A stretch of DNA of 64,000 nucleotides. Source: Datisca glomerata. Its lineage: Eukaryota > Streptophyta > Magnoliopsida > Cucurbitales > Datiscaceae. The DNA lies in contig QANY01004000.1 of assembly GCA_003255025.1 (NCBI GenBank), positions 806,001-870,000 on the forward strand, read 5' to 3'. The notes below the pieces were generated by a model that searched no databases, was not told the origin of the DNA, and saw nothing but the letters and a program-made list of their open reading frames with translations. Below, piece by piece: positions 24,423 through 34,829 of this stretch. The translations under genes were made by a program, and so were the position numbers. Within the stretch, counting starts at the first letter, position 1; every line of letters begins with the position of its first letter.

Positions 24423-24901
24423 TGCTCAACTAACTAAATTATTCTTATTATTGAGAATTTCATATTGTATTTTTAGTTACTAACCTTGTGGTGACTTCTA
24501 CAACCTCCTATTAGGCTGCACTCTTCTCCCTTTCACCTCTACAACCACCTTACCCTCAGGATTTACGTATCTAAGAGGTCTTACCTAGGTCTCTGAAGCT
24601 AACCAAATAGAAGCTGATACGTCAGCCTCTGATAAACAGATTCACAGATTAGGCAAACAAATAATACAGAGAAATAATCAAATATAAGAATAACCAGCCA
24701 CTTGGGCGGAGAGTAAGATTAGATATAAGCAATTATTCATGTAAGCAAATAAGCAAACAATAATATCAATGACCAGCCATAATAGGCGGCAAACAGTTCA
24801 ATTATGCAGAATTTAGAAGTAAAAACAGTTATAGACCTAATGCTACTAGAAGAACTACTTCTAGATAACCTACTCATTGCTCAAAATAACTAAATTATTC
24901 T
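24423..24901 (-). other. Copy B leader and a short reverse scrap
   Basis: 24423-24829 is the leader in reverse. At 24830-24901 a second reverse fragment of the polyprotein start (including the CAT of its ATG) is joined, directly abutting copy C in the forward direction, forming an inverted junction at about 24901/24902. Confidence 0.65.
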
Positions 24902-26039
24902 TATAATTGATTATTTCTCCGTATTATTTATTTATTTAATCTGTGAATCTGTTTAACAGAGGATGAAGTACCAGCTTCTATTTGGTTAAGCTTCAGGGAC
25001 CTAGGTAAAACCTCTTAAATACGTAAATCTCGAGGGTAGGGTGGTTGTAGAGGAAAAAGGGATAAGAGTAAGGCCTAATAGGAGGTTGTAGAAGTCACCA
25101 CAAGGTTAGTAACAAAAATACAGTATGAAATTCTCAATAATAAGAATAATTTAGTTATTTTGAACAATGAGTAGGTTATCTAGAAGTAGTTCTTCTAGTA
25201 GCATTAGGTCTATAATATCTTCAATATCCAACATAGTGGATGAAGAATATTTTGAATTTACATATGATCAAGTAGATCATAAATATTTTGAATACCCATC
25301 AAATGATCAGAATGATCATTTCGAATACCTTTTCAGATGATCAAGAAAATAATTCTGAAGACTTTAATCAATAAAATAATAGGGTATGGAACATACCCAA
25401 TAAAACTAAGAATTCCAATTCTAAATTATCCATTAGAATTCAAATAGAGCAAGAATTAAAAAATTTGAAAATTAAAGATCTAGAACGTAAAGGAATAAGT
25501 TCCCAAGAAAGTCAAACAAATCTTAATAATAAACAATCTATAAAAGTAATTACCAATCTTTTAATTCTAAAGTTAGGGGTATAACCAGTCCAGTACCCCT
25601 AAGAGTTCCTTTTCTTGATCACCTAATAATAATGATCAAGTTAACATATTTTTAAATCAGATCACCATAGGTTAGAATCTACCTATGAACCTTCAAATAG
25701 TATTGATAAACTATCCAAAGATTTAGAAATTAAATCAACTGCCAAGGTTACATGTTGAAGTATGATTTCAATACAACATTAATTCAATGGTATAAGAAAA
25801 GTATGAAATAGGTTTTTACAAAAATAATGAAATATGTGATAATGGAATTTTAACTGAAAATCTATTGAGACAAGTAAATTCTAAAATTGAATTTTTAAAT
25901 AAAACAATAAAAGAATTTTTGTTACTAAAAGGAACTTTCTTCATCATGCCTAATGAATTTCAAAAATTTCATAAGCATGCTGTGAAATCCTTAATAAAAG
26001 GAATCAATATCACTTTTAGAAAATATGTGATAAATGGTT
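24902..26039 (+). pseudogene. Copy C leader and deleted polyprotein
   Basis: Leader (24902-25165), polyprotein start (ATG 25167) and the acidic EEYFEF segment as in copy A; at about 25640 the sequence jumps to the HRLESTYEPS repeat region (A-equivalent near 12100), then at about 25750 to an unplaced segment with KTIKEFLLLKGTFF. Movement protein, most of the coat, protease, RT and RNase H are missing. Confidence 0.65.
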
Positions 26040-27110
26040 AAAAGTAGAAGAGTCTTTGACTCAACAATTGACCCTTAAGGCCCAAATCAAAGAAGAGCAT
26101 TCTACTCCTAATCAAATCTAATTAACAATACTTGGGTCCATCACACCCAATTAGCAATTAACCTTGGTCAAACAATTTGACCCTTTTTTAAATACTCAAT
26201 TTTTAATGCCCAATCACTTGACCAACCAATTTATCATAATCTCTTTCATATTAAGCCTTCATTTGCTCATCTGAAAGATCCAGCACAAATTGCTAAAACC
26301 CATTTCATTCCATTATGTCCCTAGACACTAACAAAAATCTCAATTTTTACATAGATATCCTCTTAGAAACAAAATCCATAAAAATTAGCCAATCAAAAAT
26401 TCCGAGGAAAGAATCATTTACCATTCTTTTTCTATCCTCAGAACCATAACTATGAAGGTTTGGAATATCCATTCTTTAAGTTTCAAAATATTTTTAAATA
26501 AAAACAATAATTATTTTGATTATATTGATGCATGACATGAGATTTTCTTGCATCAAAATAGTGACTTTTCTCACTTTCGGTTTTTAAATTTTGATAACAA
26601 TTTCAAAATTGATTTTCAAAATCGATTCTCAAAATGGTGGTGCATTCATGGTCTTACCTTAGAATGTTTTCCCATTGATTTACAAAAATGGTTTAATCTA
26701 TTTTCAGAGGTTTATAAGCCTTCACCAATTGAGGTTTCATTTCCCTAGATACTTTGTTTTACAAACAAATACAAAATACCTTGGATTTTGAAATGGCAAT
26801 ACTCGGTTGAAAATAAAATCCTCACTAGACCATTTTACACTAAATGGTGTGATATATTGAATACCCATAAAATTATTGCATCCATCAACCATGAATTTGC
26901 AAGTATCCAACCAAATATGGGACTAGCAAATTCCTTTATCCAAGCACCATTAAAAATTGATGAGCCCATTGACATAGCCCCACAAATAAAATTATCCAAT
27001 CCAAATTCTTCGAAACCCAAATCAAATCTTGAGTCCAAACCATATTCAAAGGGTAAATCAAAGCCACCAAGCCTAAACTCAAATTAGAGGAAAAATTAAT
27101 TCCACTTCTC
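26040..27110 (+). pseudogene. Copy C second ORF (broken)
   Basis: Contains ESLTQQLTLKAQIK, FPIDLQKWFNLFSEVYKPSP and IPWILKWQYSVENKILTRPF with a Ser/Lys-rich tail, collinear with 17815-18960 of copy B. Stops occur near 26130, 26508 and 26746. It helps define the extent of this viral protein by comparison. Confidence 0.7.
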
Positions 27111-27399
27111 ATTTTAGAAGATAATAATGAACCTGACTCTGAATCACCTGCAGAGTCAAGTCACCAAACTAAATCAAAAATCCAAAAAGATCAATCATCC
27201 AGAAAAGTTACCCCTCACCAATTGAAGGTCATATTCAAAAGTATTGGTCCTAGTGATAATGAACATATCCTTTGTCTTTGGCAAAATGCTAGTGTTAGAG
27301 TAAGATCCAAGAATCAATTGATCATAATGACAATTCAGCACAATGCAACGATCATAATAATCTTCAAGAAAAGCAAACAATGGCAATAGTCACAATGAA

Positions 27400-27957
27400 C
27401 TTTCCAGACAGTAATTATGATTTCTCCAACAAATCAAGAAAGACACAAGAATCCAAGATAGCAATTATCAAAGGATCCAATGAGCAACAGTCACAATGAC
27501 ATTTCAACCACAAGCAATCATAACAGAGTAATTATGAAGACACGAAGACCAAGATAACACTTATCTGGAATCTTCACAATTCTTGTCTTTTTCTGTAATA
27601 AATATACTAGTTGTCAAATTATTAGGCAATTATTTACGCTTTTTACTATTTTTAGTCAAAAGTAGACAAAATTAGGCATGTAAAATGTTTTTACTTTTGT
27701 AGAATAGAATAGTTCAGATAAGTGATGGGTTTCCGGTGAACTCCACTTTCCTTAAACTATAAATAGGCAGTCTCTCCCATTTCTGAATCAGAACTCGTTT
27801 TACAACTCTTACTATTCTACTCCTCTTTTGTAAATCTTTTCTTTTTTACAACATAAATTAATGAGCGGGAGCACTAATTTATTGTTGCCAATAAACTCTG
27901 TTTGTGTATGTTTTTAATCTTACACCCTAATACAATTTTTGAAATTGTTGTTTCTTA
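27400..27957 (+). promoter_or_regulatory. Viral promoter and R region, copy C
   Basis: TATAAATA at 27758-27765; AATAAA near 27890. The block ends at GAAATTGTTGTTTCTTAA, the same R-region point at which copy A ends (16467), then joins LTR sequence. Confidence 0.6.
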
Positions 27958-29105
27958 ATATAGTTTATATATTTATATATATAATTTTTAAAAATTATAT
28001 TTAAATATATAAATAATTTAATTAATTAATTAATCATACATAATTATCTCATAATTATCTACTTGCTTCAGAATAAAAATTCCTTTTACAAATCAGGCCT
28101 TCTCTCATGTCCTAAAATATTCACACCCTAGAGAGCGTGTAGTAAAGAGGAGACTTGGGGACCATGGACTCATAATCCGAAGCTTCAATAAACAATATTA
28201 TTAATTAAACTCTTTAATTAAATAATTTTATTTATTAATTCAATTATTACTCTACTATTATAGAATGTATTTATAAAGTATTCTTATGTAGTCCACCAAC
28301 ATAATCATTTCATGTAGTTATATCCTTCAATTATTGGTTCGTAGATTAGAACTTGTTAAAATTACCATTTTACCCTTCTCCTCTTGATCCTTAAGTACCA
28401 TTAATCCATTACTGAATGGCTAATTTATAATCATATTATAAATTTGAGCTCAACAACCATTCAGTTTTAGAATTAACACTTAAAGAAATCAATATACGAT
28501 CCGTTAAGAAAGCTGAGATTTTAAATCTTGTAAGATCATGTACCCAGCCATCCACATCATTGAATCTCCAAAACAAAAGGCACTAGCCTGATTAACAAAC
28601 ATATTTTAACGAGTGAATCAAAAGATCTAGTAGACATGCATAGGATTTAATGACTACTCAATATTCAGACTAATTTACATTTGATCATCGAATTGATGTG
28701 TATTAAATCTTTATGATAAACGGCAGGTTAATAAAGATATTAATTCACATCGGTCTTGTCATATATAGTCTTATTATATAAAGTACATTCACTAAGATGC
28801 CTATCCACATCAATGATCTGGATCTTGATCACACACATTCATAATGTTTAGTGAACCGTGTTAGCAACCATTCATTAAAGATTTCATACTTTCTTATGTT
28901 GTTGATAATTTTATTCATGATCTATTATCTTAATCTTCTCATACTAATACAAGATCATAGTCTCATTAATGAATATGAAATTTTCAGATATTTATATAAA
29001 TTATTCAACAATAATTTAAAAGAACAATTATAAGAAAAATGTAATCATCTTTAAATTTTATATCAAAATGTCAATACGCATGCTTTGAGGGCATAACCCA
29101 CAACA
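27958..29105 (-). repeat. copia LTR fragment, part 2 (reverse orientation)
   Basis: The reverse complement begins TGTTGTGGGTTATGCCCTCA, the LTR 5' end, and matches the solo LTR collinearly to its TA-rich tract (about 47530). About 50 bp of LTR between this point and the resumption at 10690 is missing, so the viral block replaced a small TA-rich segment. Confidence 0.88.
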
Positions 29106-29698
29106 CCACTACCATCGTGGCAGATTTAGCTACTACTCCTAGATGGTGGTAGTGAGTTGGTTGACATTCCAAATGATGTTCCCGTCTGGGGTCTTCCATC
29201 AATTGATGTCGATTATGTGAGTTCTGATGTTAATATTTATTATTTAGTCATTAAATATCATATTAACGCATAATTCGAATAATGCAGGTGCCGACGGCAT
29301 GCGCGACAGACATGATGCACATGATTTGTGGTCTCAATAGGTTGTTCTTCGAGAAAATATTGTGCGCACATGAGGCGATGATTAAGGCCAAAGCATCAAT
29401 TAAAAAAATGATAAGGAAATTGTAAACTTACTATCTTTCACTAATTATTTTTTAGTTTGAAATCAAAATATCCAAATTAGCTCTTAGCTGACATTTTGAG
29501 TATGTACACTTGTAGGCGAAGTTGAAAAGACACATGCAAATGTATGAAACTCAAGCAAGCAGGCATGAGGGTGATGATGATGATGATGCAGATGATGAAA
29601 ATGATGATAAAGGTCATGATGGCAATGGTGAAGATTCATTTAATGATTATGAAGACGACCATGATGATGACACCGATGCAGATACTCAATCAGAATGA
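29106..29698 (+). pseudogene. Possible 3' exons of an unidentified MULE-1 gene
   Basis: Three exon-like pieces with splice-like borders: to 29216 (LVDIPNDVPVWGLPSIDVDY, donor GTGAGT), 29288-29421 (VPTACATDMMHMICGLNRLF, acceptor GCAG, donor GTAAAC) and 29516-29698 (KLKRHMQMYETQASRHEGDD and a strongly acidic Asp-rich tail ending DTQSE). The phase between the second and third pieces does not match the obvious splice sites, so the gene is broken or the model is wrong. The 5' part would lie beyond the LTR insertion. I do not recognise the family. Confidence 0.35.
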
Positions 29699-30165
29699 GA
29701 ACATGAAAGACGTACAAAGCATTCACATGATGCGTTGTCAAAAAAGAGAAAAGTTGCACCATGATGCTTTTATCAAAGTTTATATGAACTTTTTATAGCA
29801 TGTTTGAATTTTAAACTTGACTAAAAGTTTGTTGAGTGTATTTTTGAATTTATTGAATTCTAGCTGCAGTTGGTTGGCCATATTATGGAAATAAATGTGG
29901 ATTTTTTAATATTTATGGGGAGGTTTTGTCGAATCGTTGTATAATATTTTAAACTAGATTATAAGTTTGTTCAGTGTATGGTTGAATTTTAAACTGGATC
30001 CTAAATATTTCCTGTATAAAAATAAAATTTACATCCTCTCCTTTCTATCCAATTGAAATTTATACTCAAATTTGAATTTGCAACAAAATAAAATGTAAAG
30101 GAATTGAGAACTTCAACTTAGATTTATGGAGTTTATGTATAGAATATCAAAGCAAAAGTGATTCT
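29699..30165. other. Non-coding, nothing recognised
   Basis: AT-rich stretch inside MULE-1 downstream of the acidic tail. No motifs. Confidence 0.5.
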
Positions 30166-30500
30166 AACCCAAACACCTATAAGTATGATGCCTAGGACCA
30201 ATAAATGACCAGAAGGGTCTCAAACGCCATAACTCTACGGCGTTTGGGATCCCACTGGTCTTTTTTGGGTCCCAAACGCCATATCCACAGGTGTTTGGCC
30301 CGTGTCCAAGTGACACAGGCCTAAACTCCTGTGTGACTAGCGTTTGGGGCAAAAAAATGACTAGGAAGACCCCAACGCCATATTTGTATGGCGAAACCCC
30401 GTTGGTGAATAGCGCTTGAGGCCCAAAAAAGACCAGTGGGGTCCCAAACGTCATAGAGCTATGGAGATTCGCCAGGATGATCGGCGATTACGACCTCCCA
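30166..30500. repeat. Inverted-repeat hairpin element
   Basis: 30205-30290 and 30415-30480 are inverted complements built on CCATA(G/A)CTCTA and GGGATCCCACTGGTCTTTTTTGGG (positions 30230-30265), with further shorter inverted AAACGCCATA/GTTTGGGG units between. GC content is well above the surroundings. Resembles a foldback/MITE-like insertion; no coding potential. Confidence 0.65.
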
Positions 30501-30947
30501 AGTGGTGTTTAGGTCCTAATTACCTAGCTATCATTTGACTTTTTAGTTGGTAGTTGGTTGGTGTCTGGTTGTTGTCTAATTAATATGGGTAATTACTCTT
30601 CATAAACCATCCTTAAAAATTAAATTTTCACTCAACTAAACATATTCTCACTACTTCTCAATCGCTCTAAACTTCAAATACACTTGCTCCTTCAAGTTAT
30701 TTGTTTGGATCAACAATTTTCAACTCTAACTAAGTGATCGGCTACACCGAAAAGGTAATGTTTGTTTAGTTTTCATTAAATATTTTAAGATTATGTGTAA
30801 GTTAGATGCTTTATGAGTAATTCTCATCAACTTCTTAAAAATATTTCAATATAGTTACGCATCTTCAAAGATGAGTCATCCTGATGTATCCATAAACTGG
30901 GGGTGAGACGAGTATGCAATCGGGTTCATCCACAATAGCAAACTTGT
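30501..30947. other. Upstream region of the FAR1-like pseudogene
   Basis: No coding support except a possible start ATGAGTCATCCTGATG at about 30870 whose frame is soon interrupted. Confidence 0.4.
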
Positions 30948-33397
30948 AAAATGAGGATGTCATTGATAAAACATTTGATACATTACAAGAGGCTGAAGAT
31001 TTCTACTATACATACGTACTCGATGTTGGGTTCAGTGTACGGAAAAGATGATAAATGCAAGAACATAGAGGATGATAAATGAGGATGTCATTGATAAAAA
31101 ATTTGATACATTACAAGAGGCTGAAGATTTCTACTATACATACGCAGTCGATGTTGGATTCAGTGTACAGAAAGGATGATAAATGCAAGAACATAGAGGG
31201 GGAAACTATGTTATGGAGATGGGTTTTCTTAAAAAAGAAGGAGTTCGAGAGAAAAAATATATAGGTAGAGAGGACACCAAGTGAGAACCAAGAGGCTTGA
31301 CAAGGGTGGATTGTCGTGCTTGTTTTAGGGTGAACTTGGATAAGAAGACAAAAATGTGTTGTTAAAGATGCACAACTATCCTAACGCCTAATCACAGTAC
31401 ATGCCTTTCTTCGATCCAATAGAGCGATGAATAAAGCGGACATGGCTCAAGCAATATGATTGCACAATATTGGTATCAGGCTAAGCCAAGTGTTTGATTA
31501 CATGGTCAACCAAGTAGGTGGTTATGAGAATGTGGGTTCTTAAGGACAGATCTCTACAATAAGATGGACAAGCAATAAAAATCGCAGGTAATCGAAACTA
31601 ATTCATAGGCAGCTATTACCTTTTTTACTAAAAAATTATAGTTGGATCTGGATATGTATTACAATACAACATTGTAACAGATAATCATCTGGCGAAATTA
31701 TTCTGGGCAGACTTGACGTGCGAAGTTGACTATCACTGTTTTGGTGATGTATTTGCGTTCGACACAACCTACAAGATGAATACATACAAGAAACCGCTCG
31801 TGATTTTCCTTGGCGTGAACAATAACTACAAGACCACGGTATTTGGTTGCGCGTTATTGGTTGATGAGACTATGAAAACCTATCAATGGGTGTTGAGGAC
31901 TTTCTTGGATGCGATAAAAAACAGGATGCCTTAGTCGATCATTACAGATGGCGATAAGGCGATGTGTAAAGCAATCAAGACAATGCTCCCCAATTGTAAT
32001 CATCGGCTTTCTACATGGCATCTCGAACCAAATTCCCAATCAAATGTGCATAACCCATAATTTCTACATGCCTTCAAGAGAGTCATGTATGACGTCCTCA
32101 GTGAGGAGGAGTTCAAAGAGGAATGGGATCATTTGATAGAGTCGTCCAACCTTAGGCAAAACAAATGTGCACAATGGATGTATGTGGAACATGAACGTTG
32201 GGCACATGCCTTACAACAAGGAAAATTCTTTACGTTCATGAGAAAGACACAATGATCTGAAGGTATGAACGCGTATCTCTACCGATTCATTGAACGCCAA
32301 TTTAAACTATTTAACTCTGTGCTACAATTTGATCGGGCGTTGGCACATATTCGACACGATGAGGGGTTGGACAATTTCAAGTTGACAAATGAAATGTTTG
32401 TGCTTCATACTCACTTGCGCGCGTTAGAGCAACACGTGGTAAATGTATTCACACATAAAATGTTTAGACGTGTGTGTAAGGAGATCATGGGTGAGGTATC
32501 GTTTATAGTTTGTGCTTTGACACATGATGAGGAGGCCCAAATTATTTGTTGGTCGAGTTTGGGGTGTCGAATGACTCATACGTAGTGATACGAGACCAAC
32601 AACTTGATACACTAAAGTGCAGTTGTGGCAAGTTTGAATCAGTGGGGATATTGTGTCGTCATATGTTCATTATTATGAAAGATGAACATATGGAAGAGAT
32701 CCCCAGCACGTGCATACTACACCGGTGGAGGATCACTGTGAAGAGTAATATGCTACCAACTTGGTCAAGCCATTCTCATCTGGATACAGAATGAGACAAT
32801 ATTGCTTCGGTACAATTCGATCCAACTAACTGCCAAAAGACTTGCTCACTTTGTGTCAAAGTCAAGTGAATGGTTGACTCGAGCCAAAGTGGAGATTGAG
32901 ATGTTTTGTGCAAAATATGAGACCTCACAGAATGAGAAGGTCGCCAACATATAGGATGTGACGCACGAGGATGGTGTAGAGATTAAAAGATCCCCGTTCA
33001 AGACCATGTAATCTTGAAGACAAAGGGCAGTCAAGGTACTAGCTCATGTAAAGCACGACTAACCACCTGTCGATGTGGCCATTGTAAGAACACTGGATAT
33101 ACCAAATGGATGTGTCTAGAATTACTGATCGATGTGCATGCCACGATGCCATACGATACTACTGATGATCTAGCACCATCTAATGTTCAAGGTGCGCACG
33201 TGACAGGGGTCTCCGGACAAGGTGCATCCTACGAATAGCCGTCATTCAAATGCCTATTCAATGTGCAAGGTGCGTACCAAATCCTATTATTCAATCCATA
33301 TGTATACCCACCACCATTCAACGCACAAGGTGGGTACTCAATGTACAACACAAACATCTCATACTTGTATAATTTTTCATTTCCCCAGCCGCAATAA
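30948..33397 (+). pseudogene. FAR1-type MULE transposase (broken)
   Basis: Domain order fits FAR1/FHY3-related transposases: FAR1 DNA-binding part (FDTLQEAEDFYYTYAVDVGF; TRVDCRACFRVNLDKK), then LSQVFDYMVNQVGGYENVG, the MULE catalytic core from 31713 (FGDVFAFDTTYKMNTYKKPL, VFGCALLVDETMKTYQWVL, ITDGDKAM), and a SWIM zinc finger at about 32607-32660 (LKCSCGKFESVGILCRHMF). A C-terminal knuckle-like CGHCKNTGYTKWMC and a Tyr/Pro/Gln tail end near 33397. Stops or frameshifts lie near 31935, 32060, 32250 and 32570. It probably once mobilised MULE-1. Confidence 0.85.
30953..31208 (+). repeat. 128-bp tandem duplication in the FAR1 domain
   Basis: GAGGATGTCATTGATAAAA... at 30953-31080 recurs at 31081-31208 with few differences, so the start of the FAR1 DNA-binding domain is present twice. 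Each copy has a stop after its GFSV motif. Confidence 0.85.
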
Positions 33398-34204
33398 ATG
33401 TACATTTTGGTATTAATTTACTTTCATAGTTTTTTAGGAATGTTAATATATAAATATGTTGTTTCTATGGAAGTTGTTTTGCTGGTATTTAAGGGTTCGT
33501 GAAGAATTTGGTGAATTTTTTCTATTATTAGCTTTCTTTTATTACACCACTGATAATGCAGTTTGTCTGCACGACAATTTTTCTTAGGTTGAATTCGGTC
33601 TCCTTTCAAGGGTCTTTTCTTTTATGATGGAAATTTTTATGGAAAATTGAACAGTCATTGTACCGGATAATATAACAATCATTATACACAATAACTTGCA
33701 AAAATATGATTATTTATAATTGTACACAATAATTTTACAAAATCTATTTTTGATCATTGCACACAATAACTTAATAAATATGGTTACTTATTATTGTACA
33801 CAATAATTTTGTAAAATCTATCTATCATCACTGTATTGTACATGATAACTTACAAAAAAAACTCTTTATTTTCAGTTGTACACAATAATATACAAAATAT
33901 GTTTATCATCCCGATACACAATAACTTACAAAAATCTATTTATCTTTACTATATATAATAATCATATAGAAAATATGACACAATAATGTATACAATATAT
34001 CTATTCCTTCATTTTTCCTCTTCTCAATCCTTTGCTTTAAAGTAGGACTTGTCTTTGGTGTTTGGCAGGTCTGAGATAGATGAGTTATTATTATAAAACT
34101 GGTCAACAAGTTCATGTATCATTTTATACGTGGTGTTAGAATGATGGTTGATGATCTTTAACATAATATCACACCAAAGATCGTGTGATTTTAACTCCTG
34201 CACA
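33398..34204. repeat. Degenerate tandem repeats, no gene
   Basis: From about 33660 to 34010 the motif (G/T)TACACAATAA(C/T)TTACAAAAAT recurs every 40-50 bp with divergence. The remainder is AT-rich and featureless. Confidence 0.6.
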
Positions 34205-34800
34205 AATATTCCTAATATTCAATAAATTATCATACACCTCAACAAATTCAATGATGACATCCATAAATGAGCAAATCCACAACAATAAAAAAAATTTCAA
34301 TTACATAACTAAAAGAACCCAACTAAAATAAAACAGAAAACGGAGATATAAGGCTTGAATATTTACTAAACTATCATACACCTCAACAATTTCAATAATG
34401 ACATCCATAAATGAGCAAATTCACAACAATAAAAAAACTCTCAATTACATAACTAAAAGAACCCAACTAAAATAAAATAGAAACCAGAGCTCTAAGGCTT
34501 GAATATTCACCAAATTATCATACACCTTAACAAATTCAATAATGACAACCACAAATGAGTAAATCCAGAACAATCATAAAATTCTCAATTACATAACTAA
34601 AGGAACCCTAACTCTAAACTAAAATAAAACAGAAAACTCTCAAGCTTGAATATTCACCAAAATATCACTACACCTCAACAAATTCAATAATGAAAGTTTC
34701 AAATGAGCAAATTCAAAACAATCAGAAAATTCCTAATTATAGAACTAAAGGAACTCTAAACTTAAACAAATAGAGAATAGAGCTCTCAAGTTTAACAAAA
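34205..34800. repeat. Tandem repeat, about 145 bp x 4
   Basis: The landmark CATACACCTCAACAA occurs at 34231, 34375, 34519 and (diverged) about 34666, giving steps of 144, 144 and about 147 bp. Each unit also holds CAATTACATAACTAAA(A/G)GAACCC. A related partial copy is at about 39110-39250. Confidence 0.85.
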
Positions 34801-34829
34801 TATAAATAATATCTGACAAATTACCCGGG

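Larger units (their letters stand above)
10692..27957. mobile_element. Endogenous pararetrovirus block (Caulimoviridae, florendovirus/petuvirus-like)
   Basis: Three defective viral copies: A (+) 10692-16467, B (-) 16468-24829, and C (+) 24902-27957, with a 72-bp reverse scrap (24830-24901) between B and C. Shared hallmarks are a Met-tRNA primer site, a long leader, a polyprotein with movement protein, coat protein with zinc knuckle, aspartic protease, RT and RNase H, a second ORF, and a TATA promoter followed by a polyadenylation motif. All copies are broken by stops, frameshifts or deletions. Gene order and wording suggest a florendovirus or petuvirus relative; genus assignment needs an RT tree. 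Confidence 0.9.

Noticed and set aside
29544..29798. Met/Lys-rich frame over GATGAT sequence
   Set aside because: Shadow of the Asp-rich frame at 29516-29698, which has an acceptor site and better composition.
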